DNA from: Massilia atriviolacea
GTDB lineage: Bacteria; Pseudomonadota; Gammaproteobacteria; Burkholderiales; Burkholderiaceae_D
NCBI RefSeq assembly: GCF_003953935.1
Contig: NZ_RXLQ01000006.1
Location: 339,908-403,907, forward strand
Direction of reading: 5' to 3'
Length of the DNA: 64,000 bases
Shown: positions 36,987 through 45,363 of the stretch, one piece after another
Numbering within the stretch: position 1 is the stretch's first letter
How the letters are laid out: each line of letters starts with the position of its first letter
The notes under the pieces: generated by a model
Database searches by the model: none
What the model was told of the DNA's origin: nothing
Seen by the model: only the letters and a program-made list of their open reading frames with translations
Program-made: the position numbers and the translations under genes

Positions 36987-37014
36987 TTGGTGCAGTCGGC
37001 GGTGCATGCACCAA
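36987..37014. promoter_or_regulatory. NtrC-binding-like inverted half-sites upstream of glnA
   Basis: TTGGTGCA (36987-36994) and TGCACCAA (37007-37014) are inverted half-sites matching the NtrC half-site sequence (TGCACCA / TGGTGCA), although their spacing is wider than the classical site. GGTGCATGCACC at 37001-37012 is a nested palindrome. They sit about 120 bases before the sigma-54 promoter, a normal enhancer distance. Confidence 0.62.
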
Positions 37015-37129
37015 CACAGTGCGAATCGACCCGCGCAGCACGGCCACGCCGGCAACAGGGACTCAGGAGTTTAGTGACATTTGGCAGCATTTTCAACGCC
37101 GCTACGGCCCCTGGCCGCTGCGGTCTGGC

Positions 37130-37145
37130 TGGCACGCTTTCTGCT
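37130..37145 (+). promoter_or_regulatory. Sigma-54 (RpoN) promoter of glnA
   Basis: TGGCACG-CTTT-CTGCT has the -24 GG at 37131-37132 and the -12 GC at 37143-37144 with the required ten bases between; only one base (C for T in TTGC) departs from the core consensus. It lies about 60 bases ahead of the glnA start. ntrB and ntrC, whose products would activate it, are encoded downstream. Confidence 0.8.
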
Positions 37146-37207
37146 ATGATCCCTGTGAGTTTTGCCGCCAAGGCGGCAACCCCCCATTTATATTAGGAGA
37201 GATACGC

Positions 37208-38623
37208 ATGGCAATGACGGCCGCAGAAGTCTTGAAGATGGTTAAAGAGAAGAATGTTCGCTTTGTGGACTTCCGTTTCGCCGATACGCGCGGCAAGGAG
37301 CAGCACGTAACGGTTCCCGTATCGCACTTCGATCTCGACAAATTTGAATCGGGCCACGCCTTCGACGGCTCGTCGATCGCCGGCTGGAAGGGCATCGAAG
37401 CGTCCGACATGCTGCTCATGCCAGACCCGAACACCGCCAACATCGATCCGTTCATGGAAGAAGTCACGCTGTTCATGCAGTGCGACGTCATCGAACCGGC
37501 CGACGGCAAGGGCTACGACCGCGATCCGCGTTCGATCGCCAAGCGCGCCGAAGCCTACCTCAAGTCGACCGGCATCGGCGACACCGCTTTCTTCGGCCCC
37601 GAGCCGGAATTCTTCATCTTCGACAGCGTGCGCTGGAAGATCGACATGTCGGGCTGCTTCGTCAAGATCGATTCGGATGAATCGTCGTGGGCGACCGATG
37701 CCAAGACCGAAGGCGGCAACCACGGCCACCGTCCGACCGTCAAGGGCGGCTACTTCCCTGTGCCGCCGGTCGATTCGTTCCAGGACATGCGCTCCGAAAT
37801 GTGCCTGATCCTCGAAGAACTGGGCATCCCGGTCGAAGTGCACCACCACGAAGTGGCCGGCGCCGGCCAGAATGAAATCGGCACCAAGTTCTCGACCCTG
37901 GTCGAGCGTGCCGACTGGACCCAGAACCTGAAATACGTGGTCTGGAACGTCGCCCACAGCTACGGCAAGACCGCCACCTTCATGCCGAAGCCGATCGTCG
38001 GCGACAACGGCTCGGGCATGCACGTGCACCAGTCGATCTGGAAAGACGGCAAGAACCTGTTCGCCGGCGACGGCTATGCCGGCCTGTCGGAAGACGCGCT
38101 GTTCTACATCGGCGGCATCATCAAGCACGCCAAGGCACTGAACGCGATCACCAACCCGGGCACCAACTCGTACAAGCGCCTCGTGCCCGGCTACGAAGCG
38201 CCGGTCAAGCTGGCTTACTCGGCCAAGAACCGTTCGGCCTCGATCCGCATCCCGCACGTGGCCAATCCAAAAGGCCGCCGCATCGAGACCCGCTTCCCGG
38301 ATCCGCTGGCAAACGTGTACCTGTGCTTCGCCGCGCTGCTGATGGCCGGCCTGGACGGCATCGCCAACAAGATCCACCCGGGCGAAGCGGCGTCGAAAGA
38401 CCTGTACCACCTGCCGCCGGAAGAAGACGCGCTGATCCCGACCGTCTGCGCCTCGCTGGAAGAAGCGCTCGACAACCTGAACAAGGACCGCGAGTTCCTG
38501 ACCCGCGGCGGCGTCTTCAGCGACAGCATGATCGATGCCTACATCGAACTGAAAATGCAGGACGTGCAGCGCATGCGCATGACCACCCACCCTGCTGAAT
38601 TCGATATGTACTACTCGCTGTAA
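37208..38623 (+). CDS. glnA: Glutamine synthetase type I
   Basis: This is the main ammonia-assimilating enzyme. The 471-residue subunit has the expected motifs: [43 protein letters not shown] with metal ligands, [49 protein letters not shown] and the adenylylation site LYHLPPEE (Tyr400). The last marks regulation by GlnE. Start at 37208 follows AGGAGAGAT. It is read from a sigma-54 promoter and is followed by hairpins. Confidence 0.98.
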   Translation: MAMTAAEVLKMVKEKNVRFVDFRFADTRGKEQHVTVPVSHFDLDKFESGHAFDGSSIAGWKGIEASDMLLMPDPNTANIDPFMEEVTLFMQCDVIEPADGKGYDRDPRSIAKRAEAYLKSTGIGDTAFFGPEPEFFIFDSVRWKIDMSGCFVKIDSDESSWATDAKTEGGNHGHRPTVKGGYFPVPPVDSFQDMRSEMCLILEELGIPVEVHHHEVAGAGQNEIGTKFSTLVERADWTQNLKYVVWNVAHSYGKTATFMPKPIVGDNGSGMHVHQSIWKDGKNLFAGDGYAGLSEDALFYIGGIIKHAKALNAITNPGTNSYKRLVPGYEAPVKLAYSAKNRSASIRIPHVANPKGRRIETRFPDPLANVYLCFAALLMAGLDGIANKIHPGEAASKDLYHLPPEEDALIPTVCASLEEALDNLNKDREFLTRGGVFSDSMIDAYIELKMQDVQRMRMTTHPAEFDMYYSL

Positions 38624-38667
38624 TTGTTTTTGGTTGGCAAGCATTGCCAACTTGCAGCACCTGTGGT

Positions 38668-38695
38668 CGTAGAGATATCAAAACGTATCTCTACG
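38668..38695 (+). terminator. First hairpin after glnA
   Basis: CGTAGAGATA (38668-38677) pairs perfectly with TATCTCTACG (38686-38695) over an eight-base loop. It precedes a second, T-tailed hairpin and may cooperate with it. Confidence 0.6.
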
Positions 38696-38700
38696 GTATA

Positions 38701-38737
38701 AAAACGCGAGGAAGGCCACGGCTTTTCTCGCGTTTTT
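38701..38737 (+). terminator. Intrinsic terminator of glnA
   Basis: AAAACGCGAG (38701-38710) pairs with CTCGCGTTTT (38727-38736) and ends in a T run. It closes the glnA transcript before the DUF4124-ntrB-ntrC unit. Confidence 0.85.
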
Positions 38738-38774
38738 CATTGGATGTTGTATATTCGGTTGAATCTAATTACTC

Positions 38775-38788
38775 CACGGAATTCCGTG
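38775..38788. promoter_or_regulatory. Perfect 14-bp palindrome before DUF4124-ntrBC
   Basis: CACGGAATTCCGTG is fully self-complementary and sits about 12 bases before the first possible start of the DUF4124 gene, between the glnA terminator and the ntrBC unit. It could be an operator; I cannot name the binding protein. Confidence 0.45.
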
Positions 38789-38799
38789 AAACAACGCTG

Positions 38800-39333
38800 A
38801 TGCTTATGATAACGAGGATGTCCCGGATTCGCCCGCTCCGCCCGCTGCGCTCGCCGACCTTGCCTTTACTGGCACTGGCGCTGGCGCTGCTCGCCGGCCT
38901 GGGCGTGCAGCCGCTGGCCCGGGCCGACATCTATTTGTGCGTCGACGCCAATGGCAAGAAGGAGTTGACCGACAACCCCAAGGCCGGCTGCAAGCAGCTC
39001 GACGTGCCGAACAATATCCCGGCGCCGTCGGGACGCAGGAGCAGCACGCCGGCCAAGCCGGTATCGACACCGACCGATTTCCCCAAGGTGGGCGGAAGCG
39101 AACAGCGCGCGCGCGACGCCGACCGGCGCGAGATCCTCAACGAAGAGTTGCGCGCCGAAGAGAAGAAGCTGGCCGAACTCAAGCGCGAATACAACAAGGG
39201 CGAGCCTGAACGCCAGGGCAACGAAAAGAACTACGCCAAGTACGAAGAGCGGGTCAAGCAAATGGCCGACAACATCGCGCGCGCCGAGAAGAACATCGAA
39301 GCGCTGCGGCGCGAAATCTCGAACATCAAATGA
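38800..39333 (+). CDS. DUF4124 domain periplasmic protein
   Basis: About 177 residues with a signal peptide (LPLLALALALLAGLGVQPLARA) and a short DUF4124-like segment right after it (DIYLCVDANGKKELTDNPKAGC), followed by a Pro/Ser linker and a charged coiled coil (REILNEELRAEEKKLAELKREYNKGE...ARAEKNIEALRREISNIK). The start is uncertain among Met codons at 38800, 38806 and 38818. Its stop overlaps the ntrB start by four bases (ATGA at 39330). Such a gene between glnA and ntrB is usual in this family, but its role in nitrogen control is unknown. Confidence 0.8.
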   Translation: MLMITRMSRIRPLRPLRSPTLPLLALALALLAGLGVQPLARADIYLCVDANGKKELTDNPKAGCKQLDVPNNIPAPSGRRSSTPAKPVSTPTDFPKVGGSEQRARDADRREILNEELRAEEKKLAELKREYNKGEPERQGNEKNYAKYEERVKQMADNIARAEKNIEALRREISNIK

Positions 39334-40409
39334 TCGCGGGCGCTCCCACGCGGGCCGACGGCCTGGCCGGGCTCGACCTGCTGGCGTCGGCGGTATTGCT
39401 GGTCGACGCCAGCGGCGCCATCACCTTCGCCAACGCCGCCTGCGAGAACCTGCTGGAAAGCTCGCTGCGCGCCCTGCAACGCCAGCAGCTGCACACCTTG
39501 TTCCTCAACGCCGAGGAACTGATCAAGCTGTGCCAGCAGGCGCTGGCCCATAAATACGCGGACCTGCGCCAGGACCTGACCCTGGAGCGCAGCGGGCGCG
39601 AACCGCTGCATGTGCACAGCATCGTCAGCGAAGCCGGCGAGTGGGGCATCGTGATCGAGCTGCGCGAGAACGTCCAGCAGCTGAAACTCGACCGCGAGGA
39701 ACGCATCCTCGACCAGAGCCAGGTCAACAAGGAACTGGTGCGCAACCTGGCGCACGAGATCAAGAATCCGCTGGGCGGCATCCGTGGCGCGGCGCAGCTG
39801 CTCGAACTCGAACTGCCGGCGCGCCACCTGACCCAGCTGCGCGAATACACCCAGGTGATCATCAAGGAAGCGGACCGCCTGCAAACCCTGGTCGACCGCC
39901 TGCTGGCGCCGCACCGCCGTCCGCACATCGTCGGCGACGTCAATATCCACGAAGTGCTGGAACGCGTGCGCAGCCTGATCCTGGCCGAGTTCCCGACGGG
40001 ACTGACCATCCGGCGCGACTACGACGCTTCGATTCCGGAATTTCGGGGCGACAAGGAACAGCTGATCCAGACCGTGCTCAATATCGCCCACAATGCGGCC
40101 CAGGCGCTGTCGGAACGGATCGAGGCCGGCGACGCGCAGCTGGTTTTCAAGACGCGCGTGGCGCGCCAGGTGACCCTGGCCAAGGTGCGCTACGGGCTGG
40201 CATTAGACTTGCATATCATCGACAATGGACCGGGCATCCCGCCGCAGATCCGCGACCGCATTTTCTATCCCCTGGTATCGGGGCGGGAGGGCGGCAGCGG
40301 GCTGGGGCTGACACTGGCGCAGACCTTCGTGCAGCAGCACATGGGTGTGATCGAGTGCGAAAGCCGGCCTGGATTTACGGATTTCAGGATCCTGTTGCCG
40401 CTGCCATAA
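39330..40409 (+). CDS. glnL: Nitrogen regulation sensor kinase NtrB
   Basis: A 359-residue soluble kinase. An N-terminal PAS-like domain (LDLLASAVLLVDASGAITFANAACENLL) is followed by the H-box NLAHEIKNPLGGIRGAAQLLE (His142), the N-box NIAHNAAQAL, and DNGPGIPPQIRDRIFYPLVSGREGGSGLGL. It phosphorylates NtrC when nitrogen is short, under PII control. It overlaps the DUF4124 gene by four bases and precedes ntrC by 69. Confidence 0.96.
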   Translation: MIAGAPTRADGLAGLDLLASAVLLVDASGAITFANAACENLLESSLRALQRQQLHTLFLNAEELIKLCQQALAHKYADLRQDLTLERSGREPLHVHSIVSEAGEWGIVIELRENVQQLKLDREERILDQSQVNKELVRNLAHEIKNPLGGIRGAAQLLELELPARHLTQLREYTQVIIKEADRLQTLVDRLLAPHRRPHIVGDVNIHEVLERVRSLILAEFPTGLTIRRDYDASIPEFRGDKEQLIQTVLNIAHNAAQALSERIEAGDAQLVFKTRVARQVTLAKVRYGLALDLHIIDNGPGIPPQIRDRIFYPLVSGREGGSGLGLTLAQTFVQQHMGVIECESRPGFTDFRILLPLP

Positions 40410-40478
40410 GCCGCGCACCAGCTTCGACAATCCGGGTCCCACCAATTGAAGATCCATATTGCGGGGAAGCGCGAACAC

Positions 40479-41972
40479 ATGAAACCAATCTGGATAGTCG
40501 ACGACGACGCCTCCATCCGCTGGGTGCTTGAAAAAGCCCTGGCACGCGAGAACCTCGCGACCAAAAGCTTTTCGAACGCGCGCGATGCGATGGCGGCGCT
40601 CGAATTCGAGACGCCGCAAGTGCTGGTCTCCGACATCCGCATGCCGGGCGAGTCGGGGCTGGACCTGCTGCAGACGGTCAAGGCCACCTATCCCGGCCTG
40701 CCGGTGATTATCATCACCGCCTTTTCCGACCTCGATTCGGCGGTGGCCGCCTTCCAGGGCGGCGCCTTCGAATACCTGGCCAAGCCGTTCGACATCGACA
40801 AGGCGGTGGAGCTGATCCGCCGCGCGCTGGAAGAAAGCCTGCGCGAGACCAGCGTCGAATCGGGGCCCACCGACACCCCCGAAATCCTGGGCCAGGCGCC
40901 GGCCATGCAGGAAGTCTTCCGCGCCATCGGACGCCTGTCGCAGTCGAACGTGACGGTGCTGATCACCGGCGAATCGGGCACCGGCAAGGAGCTCGTGGCG
41001 CGCGCGCTGCACAAGCACAGCCCGCGCGCGCAGCAGCCCTTCATCGCCCTGAACACGGCGGCCATTCCCAAGGACTTGCTCGAATCGGAACTGTTCGGCC
41101 ACGAACGCGGCGCCTTCACGGGCGCGCAGACGACGCGCCGCGGACGCTTCGAGCAGGCCGAAAACGGCACCCTGTTTTTGGATGAAATCGGCGACATGCC
41201 GTTCGACCTGCAAACGCGCCTGCTGCGGGTGCTCTCGGACGGCCACTTCTACCGGGTCGGCGGGCACCAGCCGATGAAGGCGAATGTGCGCGTTATCACG
41301 GCCACCCACCAGAACCTGGAACAGCGCGTGCGCGACGGCCTGTTTCGCGAAGACTTGTACCACCGCCTGAACGTGATCCGCCTGCGCCTGCCCAGTTTGC
41401 GGGAGCGGCGCGAGGATATCCCCCTTTTGGTGCGCCACTTCCTGGTGCAGAGCGCGCGCCAGCTCGGGGTCGAGGCCAAGCGCATGAGCGATCCGGCGCT
41501 GCACTTCCTCACCGGGCTCGATTTGCCGGGCAATGTGCGCCAGCTGGAAAACCTGTGCAACTGGATCACCGTGATGGCGCCCGGCCAGACCGTCGAAGTG
41601 AAGGACATGCCGCTCGAACTGACGCAGCAGGAGGGCGGCACGGAAGCGCTGGCGCCGCTGGCGTCGGGCGAAGCTGCGCCGCTGCACGCCAACGGCCAGG
41701 CCGGCATTCCCGGCGGCGCCGGCATGGCGGCGCTGGGCGCGGCCGGCGGCTGGATCGGCCTGCTGGAGCTGCAGGCGGCAAGCATGCTGGCGGCGGGGCA
41801 GTCGGAAGTGATGGATGTGCTGGGACGGCAGTTCGAGTCGGCGTTGATCAAGACGGCGCTCAAGCACACGCACGGACGCAAGAACGATGCGGCGGTGCGC
41901 CTGGGGATCGGGCGCAACACCATCACGCGCAAGATCGCCGAACTGGGGATCGACGGCGCCAAGGACGAGTAG
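40479..41972 (+). CDS. glnG: Nitrogen regulator NtrC (sigma-54 activator)
   Basis: A 497-residue response regulator. The receiver has DDD at 8-10, phosphoacceptor Asp52 (SDIRMPG) and the Lys in AKPF. The AAA+ domain has Walker A GESGTGKE, the sigma-54 contact loop GAFTGA, Walker B GTLFLDEIGDM and LPGNVRQLEN. A Gly/Ala-rich linker of about 60 residues precedes the Fis-type helix-turn-helix (HTHGRKNDAAVRLGIGRNTITRKIAELG). Start at MKPIWIVDDD (40479); an upstream in-frame start at 40446 is possible. Confidence 0.97.
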   Translation: MKPIWIVDDDASIRWVLEKALARENLATKSFSNARDAMAALEFETPQVLVSDIRMPGESGLDLLQTVKATYPGLPVIIITAFSDLDSAVAAFQGGAFEYLAKPFDIDKAVELIRRALEESLRETSVESGPTDTPEILGQAPAMQEVFRAIGRLSQSNVTVLITGESGTGKELVARALHKHSPRAQQPFIALNTAAIPKDLLESELFGHERGAFTGAQTTRRGRFEQAENGTLFLDEIGDMPFDLQTRLLRVLSDGHFYRVGGHQPMKANVRVITATHQNLEQRVRDGLFREDLYHRLNVIRLRLPSLRERREDIPLLVRHFLVQSARQLGVEAKRMSDPALHFLTGLDLPGNVRQLENLCNWITVMAPGQTVEVKDMPLELTQQEGGTEALAPLASGEAAPLHANGQAGIPGGAGMAALGAAGGWIGLLELQAASMLAAGQSEVMDVLGRQFESALIKTALKHTHGRKNDAAVRLGIGRNTITRKIAELGIDGAKDE

Positions 41973-42017
41973 GAGGGGCGGCTTTGCCGGCTCGGCCGCC
42001 GCGCTGCGCCGATACCG

Positions 42018-42110
42018 CCGTCGCACGCGGGCAGGCGGGTGCCCCGGTTGGATGCGCAGTCGCGGGCGGTGCTGCGAACTTGGGCACCCGCCTGCGCGGG
42101 TGCGACGACG
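42018..42110. repeat. REP-like inverted repeat between ntrC and corA
   Basis: Arms near 42018-42046 (GTCGCACGCGGGCAGGCGGG then TGCCC) and 42077-42110 (TGGGCACCCGCCTGCGCGGG then TGCGACGACG) are imperfect complements around about 30 bases. It is a diverged relative of the element at 24660. Confidence 0.7.
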
Positions 42111-42233
42111 ACGCGGTGACGGTGGCGGGGTGACGCTGGCCCGGCGATTGCGGCTGACAAGCCTGCGTCGGCGCCGTCACCGTGCAGCGGCGGCATGGTG
42201 TAAGCTTCTGTCCAATTTATCGTTGGAACCACC

Positions 42234-43199
42234 ATGCTGATCAACTGCGTCGCCTACCAGGAAGGCAAAAAGCTGTCCGACATTTCCGTCGAAGCCATCA
42301 GCGACTACATTCAACAAGCCGACTGCTTCGTGTGGGTGGCCCTGAAGGACGCCCAGCCGGACGAACTGGCCATCATGCAGCACGAATTCGGCCTGCACGA
42401 ACTGGCGGTGGAAGACGCGCTGCGCGGCCACCAGCGTCCCAAGATCGAGGAGTACGGCGACTCGCTGTTCGTGGTCGTGCAGACGGTCGAGATGGATAAC
42501 GACGAGATGAGCGTCGGCCAGGTGGCCATGTTCGTCGGCGAGAATTACGTGCTCTCGGTGCGCAACAACGTCATGCGCGGTTTCCTGGGCGTGCGCGCGC
42601 GCGCCGAACGCGAGCCGCACCTGCTGGCCAAAGGGTCGTCCTTCGTGCTCTACGCGCTGATGGACGCGGTGGTCGACCGCTATTTTCCGGTGGTCGACGC
42701 GCTCGAATCGGAACTCGAAACGATCGAGGACCGGATCTTCATCCGCGGTTCGCAGCGCGCCAATATCGAGCGCCTGTATGAACTCAAGCGCAAGGTGCTG
42801 GTGCTGCGCCACGCGGTCACGCCGCTGCTCGACGCCATCGGCAAGCTGCATGGCGGGCGCGTGCCCTCGTTCTGCCGCGACACCCAGGAATACTTCCGCG
42901 ACGTGCACGACCACCTGCAGCGCATCAACGGCTCGCTCGACACCATCCGCGATACGATCGGCACGGCGATCCAGGTCAACCTGTCGATGGTGGCCATCGA
43001 CGACGGCGAAGTCAACAAGCGGCTGGCCGCATGGGCCGCGATCTTCGCGGTGTTTACCGCGTTCGCCGGCGTGTGGGGGATGAACTTCGAATTCATGCCG
43101 GAGCTGAAATGGAAGTACGGCTACGCGGTGGCGATCAGCGCCATGATCGGCGTGTGCGTGTACCTGTATTACCGGTTCAGGAAATCGGGCTGGCTGTAG
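42234..43199 (+). CDS. corA: CorA magnesium/cobalt channel
   Basis: A 321-residue CorA with the N-terminal alpha/beta funnel domain, the long helix (LESELETIEDRIFIRGSQRANIERLYELKRKVLVLRHA), and two C-terminal membrane helices. The selectivity motif G282-M-N284 appears in VWGMNFEFMPEL. It is a pentameric inner-membrane Mg2+ channel in the known family. Monocistronic, converging with the FAD dehydrogenase gene. Confidence 0.96.
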   Translation: MLINCVAYQEGKKLSDISVEAISDYIQQADCFVWVALKDAQPDELAIMQHEFGLHELAVEDALRGHQRPKIEEYGDSLFVVVQTVEMDNDEMSVGQVAMFVGENYVLSVRNNVMRGFLGVRARAEREPHLLAKGSSFVLYALMDAVVDRYFPVVDALESELETIEDRIFIRGSQRANIERLYELKRKVLVLRHAVTPLLDAIGKLHGGRVPSFCRDTQEYFRDVHDHLQRINGSLDTIRDTIGTAIQVNLSMVAIDDGEVNKRLAAWAAIFAVFTAFAGVWGMNFEFMPELKWKYGYAVAISAMIGVCVYLYYRFRKSGWL

Positions 43200-43222
43200 C
43201 GCCCGCAAAACGGAAGACAAAG

Positions 43223-43244
43223 ACGGCGAACCCTGGTTCGCCGT
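43223..43244. terminator. Bidirectional hairpin between corA and FAD dehydrogenase
   Basis: ACGGCGAACC (43223-43232) and GGTTCGCCGT (43235-43244) are perfect complements. It lies midway between convergent genes; it lacks a T run, so efficiency is uncertain. Confidence 0.65.
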
Positions 43245-43264
43245 GTCGATATCAAGGCGCTTGC

Positions 43265-44899
43265 TTACCCCGCCATCGACAGCGCCACCGCTTCCGCCAC
43301 CTTGATCCCGTCGACCGCCGCCGACAGGATCCCGCCCGCGTAGCCGGCGCCTTCGCCGGCCGGGAACAGGCCGCGCGTATTCAGGCTTTGCAGGTCGTCG
43401 TCGCGGCGCTTGATGCGGATCGGCGAGGAGGTGCGCGTTTCGACGCCGGTCAGCACCGCGTCTTGCTGGTAGTAGCCGCGAATCTGCTTGTCGAAGGCCG
43501 GAAAGGCTTCGCGCATGGCGACGATGGCATAGTCGGGCAGGGCGCTCGCCAGGTCCGTCAGGTGCACCGCCGGCTTGAACGAGGGCAGCACCGAGCCGAA
43601 GGCGGTCGAGGCGCGGCCCTTGACGAAGTCGCCCATCAACTGCCCCGGCGCGTCGTAGTTGCCGCCGCCGAGAACGAAGGCGCCTTCTTCCAGCCTGCGC
43701 TGCAGGGCGATGCCGGCCAGCGGATGGCCGGGGTTGTCGACATAATCGGCCGGGGTGATTCCCACCACGATCGCGCTGTTGGCGTTGCGTTCGTTGCGCG
43801 AATACTGGCTCATGCCGTTGGTGACCACCCGTCCCGGTTCCGAGGCCGCCGCCACCACCGTGCCGCCCGGGCACATGCAGAAGCTGTACACCGAACGGCC
43901 GTTGGCGGCGTGGTGCACCAGCTTGTAGTCGGCCGCGCCGAGGATCTTGTTGCCGGCGTTCGGACCGAAACGGCAGGCGTCGATCAGCGACTGCGGGTGC
44001 TCGACCCGGAAGCCGACCGAAAACGGCTTCGCTTCGATATACACGCCGCGCTCGTACAGCATCTCGAAGGTGTCGCGCGCGCTGTGGCCGATGGCCAGCA
44101 CCACGTGGCGCGTCGGGATATGCTCGCCGCTGGCCAGGGTCACGCCGCGGATCTGGCGCCGATCGCCTTCCCCCTCGACCTCGATATCGCTCACCTTGCT
44201 CTCGAAACGGTATTCGCCGCCCAGGGCGATGATGTTTTCGCGCATCTGTTCCACCATCTTGACCAGGCGGAAGGTGCCGATGTGCGGTTTGCTCACATAC
44301 ATGATCTCCTCCGGCGCGCCGGCCTTGACGAACTCGGTCAGCACCTTGCGTCCGTAATGCTTGGGGTCCTTGATCTGGCTGTACAGCTTGCCGTCGGAAA
44401 AAGTGCCGGCCCCGCCTTCGCCGTACTGCACGTTCGATTCCGGATTGAGCTCGCGCTTGCGCCAGAAACCGAAGGTGTCGACGGTGCGCTCGCGCACCAC
44501 CTTGCCGCGCTCCAGGATCAGCGGGCGCAAGCCCATCTGGGCCAGGATCAGCGCCGCGAACAGGCCGCACGGGCCGGTGCCGATGACCACCGGGCGCTCG
44601 TTGCGGTCGTGGCCCTGCAACTGCTCGCCGCCGGCCACGAAGGTGTAGCCGGTGTCGGGCGCCGGCAGGATGTGGGCGTCGTGCTTGAGGCGCGTCAGTA
44701 CGGCCGCTTCGTCGCGCACCTCGGCGTCGATCGCATAGATCAGCACGATCGCGCTGCGTTTGCGCGCGTCGTAGCTGCGCTTGAACACACTGAACCCGAG
44801 CAGGTCGGCGCCGGCAATGCCCAGGCGCGCGAGGATCGCCTGGCGCAGGTCGGCCTCGGCATGGTCGAGCGGGAGTTTGAGTTCGTTAATTCGCAGCAT
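43265..44899 (-). CDS. FAD-dependent dehydrogenase (COG2509-like)
   Basis: A 544-residue flavoprotein. An N-terminal alpha/beta domain of about 95 residues precedes the dinucleotide site VIGTGPCGLFAALILAQMGLRPLILERG, followed by NVQYGEGGAGTFSDGKLYSQIKD and later GLFPAGEGAGYAGGILSAAVDGI. These blocks are characteristic of uncharacterised FAD-dependent dehydrogenases related to HI0933/CrtI-like proteins. Two CxxC-like cysteines occur in SFCMCPGG. Substrate unknown. It is cytoplasmic. Confidence 0.85.
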   Translation of the reverse strand: MLRINELKLPLDHAEADLRQAILARLGIAGADLLGFSVFKRSYDARKRSAIVLIYAIDAEVRDEAAVLTRLKHDAHILPAPDTGYTFVAGGEQLQGHDRNERPVVIGTGPCGLFAALILAQMGLRPLILERGKVVRERTVDTFGFWRKRELNPESNVQYGEGGAGTFSDGKLYSQIKDPKHYGRKVLTEFVKAGAPEEIMYVSKPHIGTFRLVKMVEQMRENIIALGGEYRFESKVSDIEVEGEGDRRQIRGVTLASGEHIPTRHVVLAIGHSARDTFEMLYERGVYIEAKPFSVGFRVEHPQSLIDACRFGPNAGNKILGAADYKLVHHAANGRSVYSFCMCPGGTVVAAASEPGRVVTNGMSQYSRNERNANSAIVVGITPADYVDNPGHPLAGIALQRRLEEGAFVLGGGNYDAPGQLMGDFVKGRASTAFGSVLPSFKPAVHLTDLASALPDYAIVAMREAFPAFDKQIRGYYQQDAVLTGVETRTSSPIRIKRRDDDLQSLNTRGLFPAGEGAGYAGGILSAAVDGIKVAEAVALSMAG

Positions 44900-45363
44900 A
44901 GGAGTCGTTCGTCGTTCAAGGTGGGGAAAGCAAGGCAGGGCGCTATTTTACCGGGTGCATCGCCGCATGGGCGAATCGGCCCGCGCAGCGCCGGTATTTT
45001 CGATGTCAAGGTGTTGCTGCGCGACCATAATTGTCTCCATGAGAAATTTTGTTGCAAAACAGACTCATTCATTATTCTTATTTTGCCGCGACGCACAATA
45101 TTTCATTTGGTGCATATACGTATAAGAAGAATTTTCGCTGTAGTCGCAGCAAAAGTTGCATTTCGGTTCTTTTTGGCCGCCATTTTTTTATCCCTGAGCC
45201 GATAATGCCCATTGCAGAAAAATGACGCGACGCCCCTGCCGCGCGCGGCCTGCCTGGTGATTTTCTACCCGGCAATGCGCCAGCGCGGTGTGCGGTTCGA
45301 CAGGCTGTCGTGCAAGCAAGCTGCTGTAGTGTCGTTATCCTCATCCTAAACGGAGTTCTAAAA
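44900..45363. other. Intergenic region before the first TonB-dependent receptor
   Basis: 464 bases between divergent genes without a convincing gene. The middle (about 45030-45190) is AT-richer than its surroundings and holds the ten-base palindrome TATACGTATA at 45115-45124. It should carry the receptor promoter; a ribosome binding site (ACGGAG) lies at about 45350. The small frames on either strand have no recognisable motifs. Confidence 0.5.
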
